From the NCBI RefSeq assembly GCF_002221595.1, contig NZ_NHMP01000001.1:496001-560000 (forward strand): a stretch of DNA of 64,000 bases. The letters are read 5' to 3'. Source of the stretch: Turicimonas muris. GTDB taxonomy: Bacteria > Pseudomonadota > Gammaproteobacteria > Burkholderiales > Burkholderiaceae_F. Within the stretch, counting starts at the first letter, position 1; every line of letters starts with the position of its first letter. Position numbers and translations under genes: made by a program. Of this stretch, positions 56,283-64,000 are shown one piece after another. The notes under the pieces are model-generated. The model saw nothing but the letters and a program-made list of their open reading frames with translations. It did no database searches and was not told the DNA's origin.

Positions 56283-57824
56283 TTACTCTTTAGCCGAGGC
56301 GTTATATGTGCCGTCCTCTATTTTCTGTTTTAATGAAAAATGCTTGTAGAAAAGCTTCGTGACATATGGTGTCAGAAGTTGCTTCTCAATGAATTCTTCT
56401 TTGAGGCAGCCTTCATACTTAACCAGAATGTCTCGGTAAAGCTCAGGACTCAGTTCAAAAGCCTTTACACATCTTTCAATCAGGTAATCCGATGATGGCG
56501 TCGCTTTCTTTTGAATTTCGTAATAATTGAGAAATCCCAACAGAGCGGGATTATGAATTTGGCCGTCTTTATTCAGGAACCAAATCAGCATAAATACAGC
56601 ACCTTTGGAATCAATCTGAAAATACTCCCTCAGCCAGCAAAGTAAAAGAGTAGGGGCCGAGCTCAATGTTGCCAAGGGATGCGCCAGTCTTTTGACGAGT
56701 CCTTGTGCGGCTTCTTTTCCTACCGGTTCAAATCCTCCGGCATAGACGCCGGTGACGTCTTTTCTGTAGTGGCCTAATGCTAAAGAAACGCTTTCGTGCA
56801 TTTCTTCAGCCGACAGTTTTTTGAAGCTGACGTCAGCCTCAGCAACGGCTCTAAGAAAAGTTTGAGCAAAAGAATGCCGAAAACTGTAAACAGAGCCGTT
56901 AAAGTCTGCATTACAGATGCCGCAGCTTCTTGCGTTGGTAATAAGCTTGCGTGTTGCCGTCTCAAGATTATCTTCATTGGACTTTAGAGTGCGGAGTTCA
57001 TTGATGGAAGCAAATTGCTGAATAATCTGTGCACACATAACTTGTGTTTCTTCATGAAGCAGAATGGTTCTCGGCCGTCCTCCCTTAGAACCGGACTTTG
57101 CTTTTATTTCCACTTTCCCGAGTGCGTCAAGATCTCGATGAAGGTATTGTTTAAGATGAATACAATGATGAGGATCAAGTCCGCAGACCTCCTTATCTCG
57201 TAATCCAAAAGCGGCCATCGCCAGCAGTTGAATACCAAACATTAAGTCACGGGTGAAGGCTCTTTTCAGGACATCAAAAATTTGCTCCGAATTCATAACG
57301 GTATTTCGGCTCATCGGAGGTTTGCCTCTGACGACATCCGGAGCGAGTAAGGTTAAATAAGCGCCGGAAGATCTAACCATTCCTTTTTTGCCGATCCATA
57401 ACTCAAAAAATTTCAGCATGGAAACGGAGTTTTCAACGTAGCGCACGATGGAACCGTGAGGTTCTTCTGATTCTTTTCTGGCCTGGATTTTTTCGTTAAG
57501 AAACCAGTGGATGTGTTTAGGTTTGAGATTCCTTGGATCAGCACCGAACTGCTCATTAATCGCCTGAAAGAACTCGCGATAAAAAGACTTTCTTTTCTTG
57601 CTCGTTAAAACGGAACAATTCTTAGATTTAACTGCATGAAAAGAGTTGTAATAGGAGCAAAGTTCTTCGATGATGGTTTCCCAACGGTCCTTGCCTCTGG
57701 TAATACCCGGAAGACAGGATTGGTTTGGCGGAAAAAATCCTTTCCACTTTCTCCTGTGGTACTGATGAGTTTGAGTTCTTCGGTTGTTTTGTCTCTGCTG
57801 TTCTAAAAAATTCGGGTTCGTCAT
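56283..57824 (-). CDS. Tyrosine site-specific recombinase/integrase
   Basis: About 513 aa from ATG 57824 (MTNPNFLEQQRQNNRR); the frame is open to a TTG at 57884, and an ATG at 57860 is an alternative. N-terminal SAM-like part about 70-190. Catalytic part: LLAMAAFGLRDKEVCGLDPH (first Arg), KSGSKGGRPRTILLHEE (Lys strand), VYSFRHSFAQTFLR (Y-x-x-R in place of H-x-x-R), VSLALGHYRKDVTGVYAGGF (LGH and candidate nucleophile Tyr). The C-terminal 130 residues are unusual. Such large recombinases are found with genomic islands in this group. Next to DarTG and an unknown split gene, it may have moved this cargo. No att site seen. Confidence 0.82.
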   Translation of the reverse strand: MTNPNFLEQQRQNNRRTQTHQYHRRKWKGFFPPNQSCLPGITRGKDRWETIIEELCSYYNSFHAVKSKNCSVLTSKKRKSFYREFFQAINEQFGADPRNLKPKHIHWFLNEKIQARKESEEPHGSIVRYVENSVSMLKFFELWIGKKGMVRSSGAYLTLLAPDVVRGKPPMSRNTVMNSEQIFDVLKRAFTRDLMFGIQLLAMAAFGLRDKEVCGLDPHHCIHLKQYLHRDLDALGKVEIKAKSGSKGGRPRTILLHEETQVMCAQIIQQFASINELRTLKSNEDNLETATRKLITNARSCGICNADFNGSVYSFRHSFAQTFLRAVAEADVSFKKLSAEEMHESVSLALGHYRKDVTGVYAGGFEPVGKEAAQGLVKRLAHPLATLSSAPTLLLCWLREYFQIDSKGAVFMLIWFLNKDGQIHNPALLGFLNYYEIQKKATPSSDYLIERCVKAFELSPELYRDILVKYEGCLKEEFIEKQLLTPYVTKLFYKHFSLKQKIEDGTYNASAKE

Positions 57825-57884
57825 AAAAGATGGTGAGAGGCTCCGCCTCCCACGAAGCATTAGTTTGCACCGTCTGTGCGGCAA

Positions 57885-58487
57885 TAATTTAAGTGAGTTT
57901 TCTCCGCTGTCAGCTCAACTAAGTTATCTGAACAGCTTTATCCGTGTATTTCTACTATCGGGGAAGAAGTAAGTACCGAATAAAGTCCCGGTACCGCTCG
58001 GCCCTATACTCAGTTCATTGTCCGATGAGTGTATAGCGAAGCATGAATCGATCTCGTCAAGGCAGGCTTTGACAATCCGTCTGATCGAAGAAGAAGCGGC
58101 TTTCCCGCTTACAGACTAATAAGGGGTGGAATATAAACGAAAAATTTCAGTCAGCTTCGGAAAAATAGTTAAAGGAATTTGCTGCCTGCTAGTTTTTTGT
58201 TTCTCAATTGCTAGCGCTGTTTATTAGAGCCAGGGCATGCTGAAACGTGGGCTGCGATGAAAATATTGCGCAGACGAAGCGGGGATATACCACTGTATGC
58301 TCTGGCCGAGAAAGGATTTTAGATGCTGAGGATGCAGTAGCAACGAGGCTTCGAAGTGCCTAAAGCACCACCGTTTTCGTTCAAGACTCAACTTTATGAA
58401 AGCGAAGTGGGGAAGAACGACTTGTGATTTTTGCAAGGATCAAGTTTTTCAACTCTGCAAAAACGGTAAAACGGATGCTTATCTCTC
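57885..58487. other. Intergenic region, nothing recognised
   Basis: About 600 bases between the recombinase start and the antitoxin stop. GC is a little higher around 58220-58330, but no gene is supported. Confidence 0.3.
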
Positions 58488-58787
58488 TCAGCTGGCAGAA
58501 GACGGCTGAGCGCAGACCGTGAGGTCAATTCCTAAAGTATTGAGGACAGCGATAACTGTTTGAAGTGTGGGATTGCCTTTGTCACTTAAAGAGCGGTACA
58601 GGCTTTCTCGACTTAAAGAGGTCTGGCGAGCAATGTCGCTCATGCCTTTGGCTTTAGCCGCGATTCCGATTGCATCGGCAATATGCTGTGGATCGCGACT
58701 TGAAAAAGCTTCAGAGAGAAAAGCAAGAATTGCTTCGTCACTTTTTAAGTATTCAGCAGGATCAAAAGGAGCGAATGTAATGGTCAT
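58488..58787 (-). CDS. Orphan HI1420-type antitoxin (HTH)
   Basis: 99 aa. FAPFDPAEYLKSDEAILAFL and EAFSSRDPQHIADAIGIAAK are the conserved opening of HI1420/DNA-binding prophage antitoxins, followed by HTH MSDIARQTSLSRESLYRSLS and LSDKGNPTLQTVIAVLNTLG. Normally preceded by a RelE/HigB-like toxin gene, but only about 130 bases separate its start from the ISL3 transposase and no toxin remains. AAAGGAATTACC before ATG gives a good ribosome site. Probably a relic whose toxin was removed by the insertion. Alternatively a stand-alone regulator. Confidence 0.8.
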   Translation of the reverse strand: MTITFAPFDPAEYLKSDEAILAFLSEAFSSRDPQHIADAIGIAAKAKGMSDIARQTSLSRESLYRSLSDKGNPTLQTVIAVLNTLGIDLTVCAQPSSAS

Positions 58788-58934
58788 GGTAATTCCTTTA
58801 TTAATTCTTTTGGTCCTTCATCAATTTGCGTGTTGGATTCTCAAGGAAAGAAGAACTTTCACAGAGTCTAACAAACAAAAATAGCACTTTCGTTTAATCT
58901 AAAAGCTACGAAACCAAAGAAAAAACTCAGTGCT

Positions 58935-60139
58935 ATGGGCTCCATTTTATCGCTAAACCACCCTGCCGTTGAACAATATTTTCAACAACTGTATCCGAAT
59001 TATTCAGTAAAACGCATTGAATGTACTCAAGGGCAAGGCAATACTTATTTGGAGCCTGTAACGGAGGCGATTTGTCCGGATTTTGGAAGAGAATGCTCCA
59101 AAGTCCATCAACGGATACCTCGGTCAATAAGGGAAGTGCCACTGCCGGGGCAACTCTACAGCACGGTTCATGTTGATATCCGCGGAGTTAAATGCACTCA
59201 TTGCGGAGGCCGAAAGCAAGAGCGGTTGGATTGGGTTGCAAACATGACTTGCCTGACCAAACGCTTTGCCATCTATCTGCAGGCTCAGTTAAGAGTCTCA
59301 GGGACAACCAATTCCTCCTTGGCCTTGAAACACAATCTTCCTTGGACAACAATAAAAAATCTAGATAAGCAACAACTTGAATATTACTTTGACGGTATAG
59401 ACCTTCAGAAGTTCGCTATCTTGCCATTGATGAATTCTTTATTAAGAAAGGTCATGCCTATGCCACTGCTTTTATGTATTTAGAAACCGGAAGAATTATT
59501 CACGTCTGCGAAGGACGCACAGTAGAGAAAGTCTGTCATTTCTTTGAGCATCTAATCAATAAAGGACTCGAGGGCCAGATTCAAATGGTCTGTGTGGATA
59601 TGCATGCCGGTTACCATTCATTAGTCAAAGAATATCTGCCGCAGGCGGTAGTTATCTATGACCTCTTCCATGTTATGCAGCACTTTGGACAAGATGTCCT
59701 CAAAGCTGCTGTTAGTTCATGCGCCCGCAGCTTTAGCCAAAATCACCAACAGAAGTTGGTCCGTGGCTACAGAAGACAATTGAGAAAGTCATCCTGGTTT
59801 ATTCTGGCTAGTGATTCTTCCCTTTTAAAACACGCCGACAGTAAAACATACTATGAAGAAATAATCAGAGATAACGAACTGCTGTTTATGCTGCAGCCAA
59901 TTGCAGATTTATTGAGAGGGATTTGGCAAGCAGAAAATGAGATCGAAGCGTCCAATAGGCTTGATGGCGTAGCTGGACTGCTCGATGAGGCCCAAAAGAA
60001 ATTTAAATTTCCAGCTGCCGATAAGTTTAAAAGGATGTTAACTAAAAGAGCTAAAGAGATTGTCATGGCCTGTTTATTCAAAGGATTTGGAACCAAACGT
60101 TTGGAGAGGGCCACTGCGACAATTAAGAAAAGAATATAA
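58935..60139 (+). pseudogene. ISL3-family transposase, frameshifted
   Basis: The first part (to 59483) reads SLNHPAVEQYFQQLYPNYSV, zinc-binding CTHCGGRKQERLDW and the HTH region. Near 59410 the frame is wrong: the continuing sense is VRYLAIDEFFIKKGHAYATA and MYLETGRIIHVCEGRT in another frame, running on to VCVDMHAGYHSLVKEYLPQA with DLFHVMQHF and the ISL3 C-terminal core. The first Asp (AIDEF) lies right after the frameshift. The end, ATATIKKRI, looks short of the usual ISL3 C-terminus, and CPDFGR replaces the usual CPxCG. So two or more lesions. I could not define the element ends. Confidence 0.85.
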
Positions 60140-60450
60140 AAAGATCTGGCTGTGGCTTCCGAGACATGAAGTATTTGTTCTTAAAGGTTAAAGGCGCCCT
60201 GTCTGGAGACGACATCGACTCGTGGAACTATTTAACAGATGAGATGGGGATTTTGACAGGAAAAGTTCAGACCTGCACCATAACCGGGAGGTTTGCTTCC
60301 TCGGGATAATCCCCAGTCTTTAACACGCAATTTAAAGAAGAGCCGAATTATCTATCAGAAACTGCGGTAGGGAAGATTTATGCCTTCCAGCCGTAATGAA
60401 GTTCTCTTTTCTTGTTCTTCTAAATTGTATTAGTCGAAACAATTAAGAAA
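60140..60450. other. Region after the ISL3 transposase, nothing recognised
   Basis: About 310 bases. An open stretch reads WLWLPRHEVFVLKG after the transposase stop in another frame, possibly leftover IS sequence. No inverted repeat located. Confidence 0.3.
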
Positions 60451-60494
60451 CCCCCTGAGCGAGTTCTTTTTTCAAGAACTCTATGCTCAAGGGG
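60451..60494 (-). terminator. Terminator of the autotransporter gene
   Basis: Long hairpin: GAGTTCTT/AAGAACTC inner stem (60461-60468, 60474-60481), GAGC/GCTC and CCCC/GGGG outer stem. On the minus strand followed by TTTCTTAATT. It lies 72 nt downstream of the autotransporter stop. Confidence 0.75.
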
Positions 60495-60565
60495 AATGTT
60501 TCTAAAGACAATGAGAGACGTTGGGAAACTCTCCCATTGCAGCATAACAAATGCTTGTACTTAAA

Positions 60566-63011
60566 TTAGAAGTTGTAACGAAGTCCGGCAGAAACATTCC
60601 AAGGCGCACGAACCGGAGAGCCTGCGCTAGTAGATACTTCAGCATAAGCAGACAGGTTCTTGGTAGGATTGTATGTTGCTCCAACTCCAAATTCTCCCCA
60701 TGTTCCGTCTAGCTTCTTTTCAAAGGTGTTGGTGTTGGAGTCTTTACTCATCGTTCCTTTGATTTTGGCAGACCAGTCATGCAGTACAGATGCCTTTAAG
60801 TAAGCATCTCCCTTCTTTTCCGGGAAGGAATAGCCAACAGCAACGCCAAGACGTCCGACAGTGGAGTTTGCAGATTTTTGTTTGATGCTTACGCCGTTAT
60901 CGGTCCTAAACGAGCCAGATTCAAGATGACCGAAGGAGAACTCCGTTTGTGGTTCAACGAAGTAGCCGCGATTACTTGAAAGCCTCCAACCGGCCTCAAT
61001 GGAGAAAGAAGTCGCCCAATTGTTATAAGAACCTTTGATTCTCTCGCCGCCTGTGTAGTGCAGATTGAAGTCGTTATTAAAACGCATGCGTTTAATAACA
61101 ACGTCTACGAATTGACCTTTAGATCCAAGCCAGCCGCCGTACAGACCGAAGTTCCAATAATCATTTTTGGAACTGCCGTTGTTAAGGTTCCCTTTTCCAT
61201 CCGTATATCCGAACAATGCGCCGACATACCAATCGTTAATGCGGTGGTCAAAACCCATCTGGAAACCGTTGTGCTTATATTTTATACCGTCGTATCGTTG
61301 CTGACCGCCTATATAACGAGCCCATAATCCATTCAAGCCTTCATAAGAGCGGAGGTCACCCAAACGTTTAGAAACGTCATTCATAGTCGAACGCATAGAA
61401 AGGAAGGTAATTCCTGAAATATCTTTCAACGATTCCTTAACTGTATTTGATTCAAAGTGAATTGGGGATACGAATGAAACATCACCTGTTTGCCCGTCCT
61501 GGTTCATCTCAAGGACCATAGCATCATTTACCGAGCCTTCGGCAATGGTGAACTCGGCTGTGCCTCCAAGTATCTGAACACTGTCCTTGGCTAACTCTGT
61601 AAACTGCGTTGGGGAGATATTATCCGAATTAATTCCTGCTCCAGTGTATGAAACGTTCAAAAACGCACCTTTTGCACCATCCGGATTGGCAACATAGTTT
61701 TCTGTATGATTTTCTGTCGGGATTGTGACAGCGGTACTAGCATCATTTGCTAGAGCCATGGGTTCAGAGCTAACAGCACGGAGAGAATTTTCTCCTTCTG
61801 GGGTGACCAATAGGGCCGGATCTTTTCTTGTTCCTACGATGAACCTTGCAGAGGTCAGCTTGCCTTCCTGAAGTTCAGCTGCAAGTTGAAGCTTTCCTTT
61901 TCCGGAAAGTTTATTGACCAAAAGCATATCATTAGGATTGGAGATAACAATGTTTCCGTTGTCCAAAGCGAGGGATGAGACGGCAATCGGAAATGCTCCC
62001 TCCAGCACTCCGGAACGTTCCTGGTCTTGCCATGGATCGGCCGGATTGTAGGTAAACGTAGCCCCGTTTGAAAGATTAATTTGGGCTCCAGTGACTTTCA
62101 GAGAACTTTCCTCGACATCTTTTAACTCATCTTTTGTCACGCCAAAATAAGACATAACGAAGTCTCCCTCCCACTTAGACTCAGGGTTGCTTAGGTAGAC
62201 AGTAATGTTGCCGTTAGGATTTGAGCCATTTGCTTTACCGTTGAACATGAAACTCATGTTGCCTTTTAGTTTAACCGTCCTATTTTTTGACGGATTCACT
62301 AAAATAGTCGAGTTCCCGGCAGTTGTGAAAACTTCATTGGCGGTAATTGTTGTATCGCCATTAAATGTTATTTTCCCTCTATTCGATGCTATTGCTCCGT
62401 AGCTACCGTTTTCATTATTGCCTTCGCGATCAATACCGGAAATAAAAGAAAAGTTCCCATTAACATTGATTTCAGCGATTTCGGTGCCATTTCGATCTGC
62501 TTCTGCCCACAGTCCTACAGGAGTATTGCCAGAACTGTTCTGATCATAAAGAGACAGAGTAATATTTCCAGCATTCAGATTGAGTTTGGAGCCGTCTCCA
62601 AGGGAGGAAAAAGCAACAAGCTCTTGAGTATTGTGAGAAGAAACATTGATGTTAATCGTAGAAGATTTGTCGCCGATTTCTAGCGAACCTCCAGGGCCGG
62701 CTCCAAAAAGAAAATCTCCAAAATCTTGAAATTCTGTCGTTTCTGGGAGGTTGATAGATAAATTACCATTAATTGTGGCTTTGCCTAACGAGTAAACACC
62801 ACCGATTCTGAGAGGGAAATTATGTTCATAATCAATGGGTGTATTGAACTCGATGAATTTTGTTACCTCAAAACCATTAAATGTTTTTGTTTCATCGGCA
62901 ACAACGATGACTGGTTCAGCAGCTTGTGCTGTTATTGGGGGGGGGTAAAAAAGTTAAAGCAGCCAACATCACTTGGGATAAAGTGAGTCGGGTGAAGTTT
63001 TTATAGGACAT
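60566..63011 (-). CDS. Autotransporter, out of frame at a C9 run in its signal peptide (phase-variable OFF)
   Basis: ATG 63011 opens MSYKNFTRLTLSQVMLAALT, a signal peptide. The C9 run (62945-62937 on the plus strand as G9) then shifts translation to a TGA. With eight C residues the frame becomes FLPPPITAQA-AEPVIVV and stays open to 60566 (814 aa). Passenger about 30-550 is repetitive, Asn/Gly/Thr-rich (GNLSINLPETTEFQDFGDF, GNITLSLYDQNSSGNT), a beta-helix type. The barrel (about 550-814): LNGLWARYIGGQQRYDG, GFQMGFDHRINDWYVGALFG, WGEFGVGATYNPTKNLSAYA, ending AGLRYNF with terminal Phe. Known: homopolymer slippage switches surface proteins on and off. Adhesin or aggregation role inferred. Barrel intact. 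Confidence 0.88.
62937..62945 (+). repeat. Homopolymer G9 (C9 on the coding strand) in the autotransporter signal peptide
   Basis: Nine G residues. Eight (or eleven) would restore the reading frame. No other G or C run of this length was noticed in the window, which is AT-rich, so the tract is conspicuous. Confidence 0.85.
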
Positions 63012-63025
63012 TTGAAGACACTCCG

Positions 63026-63082
63026 ATTTAACTAGTTAAATGTAATTCGGGTTAACTATGAACCATAAACAGAGTTAACCCG
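63026..63082. promoter_or_regulatory. Cluster of AGTTAA palindromes upstream of the autotransporter
   Basis: ATTTAACTAGTTAAAT (63026-63041) is a perfect 16-bp palindrome just upstream of the start codon. CGGGTTAACT/AGTTAACCCG (63048-63057, 63073-63082) is a perfect 10-bp inverted repeat with 15-nt spacer. The shared TTAACT core in four copies suggests an operator array for an unidentified regulator, on top of phase variation. Confidence 0.5.
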
Positions 63083-63626
63083 CAGGAAGTTTAACTTTTA
63101 ATCATTTACTCTTCTATCAAAACTAACCCTTAGAAAAATCCTTGTTTTTGGTATTAAAAATAGAAGTTTTCCCTCAGAAAAAAGCTTAAGACCGCTTTAC
63201 TAATGAATTCTAAGCTTTGGTTCATAAACTTATCTTTAGTGGTAAAACCATCATAAAAATAGCTTTACGAAAATTTTCCTTTATGACAGGTTGATTCTCT
63301 TGGATTTGTATAATCCTATTGGTACAGAATTCTGAAATAGAAAAAGTTACAGACTTAAAGAGGAGCCTGTTGCACAAGAGAGGGCATTATAAAGGTGTGA
63401 GTAGATCTTGTAAAAAAAGCAAATTTGGTAATTTTTGTAGATGAGACCTCATCATTCAAATTCAATACGCTTGCCTTTAATCGCTTTGTGTTTTTTGCAA
63501 ACGAATTACGGCTTTTCAAAAATGCCAGTATCGGCCTAATGAAGTTTTTTTAGTTAGCATTTGAAGTTGCTTTATTGCTCGTTGCTACATATCCTATTCC
63601 AAGCTCAAGTCCGAAGGAAGAAACAG
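63083..63626. other. Intergenic region, nothing recognised
   Basis: About 540 AT-rich bases between the AGTTAA cluster and the terminator of the last gene. No supported gene. Confidence 0.3.
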
Positions 63627-63650
63627 CAAGAGGTCCCAAAGGACCTCTTG
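63627..63650 (-). terminator. Hairpin terminator after the last flavoprotein gene
   Basis: Perfect 10-bp stem CAAGAGGTCC/GGACCTCTTG with CAAA loop, 20 nt downstream of the stop codon at 63671. A modest T-rich stretch follows on the minus strand (CTGTTTCTTCC). Confidence 0.7.
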
Positions 63651-63670
63651 AGTAAGGCTATATTAGGAGA

Positions 63671-64000
63671 CTACAGTTTAGAAACCTGAATACCGCAAAG
63701 TCTGCCGAAGGTGAAGATATCGCAGATAGCATTTCCGCCGAGTCGGTTGGTTCCATGAATGCCGCCGGTCACTTCACCGACTGCATATAAGCCGTCAATC
63801 GGTTTGCCGTATCTGTCAATTACTTGGCTGTGCGGATTGATGACAACGCCGCCCATGGTATGGTGAACGCTCATGCCTGAATAACCGGCCCAGAACGGAG
63901 CTTTTTCAATCTTAGTCAGGTTGCGCGGAGCTTTGCCTAACTTGTCTTTCTGAGCATCGACACCGGCATTAAATTCATCAATTGTTGCTCTCAAAGCCTT
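63671..64000 (-). CDS. C-terminal end of an FAD-dependent respiratory reductase (partial)
   Basis: The frame is open at the right edge; about 110 C-terminal residues are visible. They match the end of flavocytochrome c/urocanate-fumarate reductases: FWAGYSGMSVHHTMGGVVIN, VIDRYGKPIDGLYAVGEVTG then GIHGTNRLGGNAICDIFTFG RLCG-type end. HHTMGG and GTNRLGGNA (Arg/His ligands of the substrate carboxylates) are conserved, as in true fumarate-type enzymes. N-terminal domains are outside the window. This is the fourth flavin reductase here. Confidence 0.85.
   Translation of the reverse strand, partial: KALRATIDEFNAGVDAQKDKLGKAPRNLTKIEKAPFWAGYSGMSVHHTMGGVVINPHSQVIDRYGKPIDGLYAVGEVTGGIHGTNRLGGNAICDIFTFGRLCGIQVSKL

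Noticed and set aside
56796-57203. Plus-strand frames inside the recombinase gene
   Set aside because: Antisense shadows of a gene with clear catalytic blocks.

Overview
The window looks like chromosome from a low-GC gut betaproteobacterium of the Sutterellaceae (Sutterella/Parasutterella type). This is an inference. It rests on the Gram-negative porin and autotransporter, the dense set of exported flavin reductases with cytochrome or FMN domains, TtrS/TtrR-like sensing, DcuA plus aspartase for aspartate/fumarate respiration, and many LysR-type regulators. No rRNA or tRNA gene was recognised, so the assignment is not marker-based.

Layout. 1-5.3 kb: a minus-strand operon runs from an AAA15 (RloA-like) ATPase through a RloB-like Toprim protein and two ClpP/SppA-like serine proteases into a fifth gene that leaves the window; an HNH endonuclease lies divergently. 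5.7-9.5 kb: dcuA-aspA with a divergent RpiR regulator. 10-14.3 kb: a TtrSR-like two-component pair divergent from an FMN/FAD flavoprotein reductase. 14.8-27.6 kb: a defence island with a Gabija-like pair (helicase frame broken at a poly-A run), a 1264-aa SIR2 NADase protein, a decayed Abi_2/AbiF-type gene with a candidate ncRNA hairpin, and a 1363-aa HigA-HTH/nuclease/NTPase-like protein with a palindrome at its promoter.

28-35 kb: two insertion sequences caught in the act. An IS1634-family element splits an EamA transporter and is flanked by a perfect 198-bp direct repeat. An IS1595-family element with 25-bp perfect inverted repeats and an 8-bp target duplication splits a flavocytochrome c between its tetrahaem and FAD halves. 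35.6-49 kb: small-molecule and periplasmic genes (EamA exporters, porin, exported PPOX-like protein, tandem SGNH-like proteins, exported TenA-like protein, lipoprotein, exported fumarase-superfamily lyase), several with divergent LysR genes.

49-60 kb: a decaying RloA paralogue, a Tat-exported flavin reductase, a DarTG locus with only the antitoxin intact, an unknown reading frame split by one TGA, a tyrosine recombinase, an orphan HI1420-type antitoxin and a frameshifted ISL3 transposase. 60.5-63 kb: an autotransporter whose signal peptide contains a C9 run that puts it out of frame (C8 restores it), which is a classic phase-variation layout. The window ends inside another flavin reductase.

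Together: the metabolic genes fit anaerobic respiration, in which periplasmic flavin reductases use organic acceptors. DcuA/AspA supply fumarate from aspartate, and dedicated sensors and LysR proteins select the acceptor. Between them sit defence genes in every state from intact to heavily decayed. Best candidates for something undescribed are the RloAB-twin-protease operon and the HigA-nuclease-NTPase giant.
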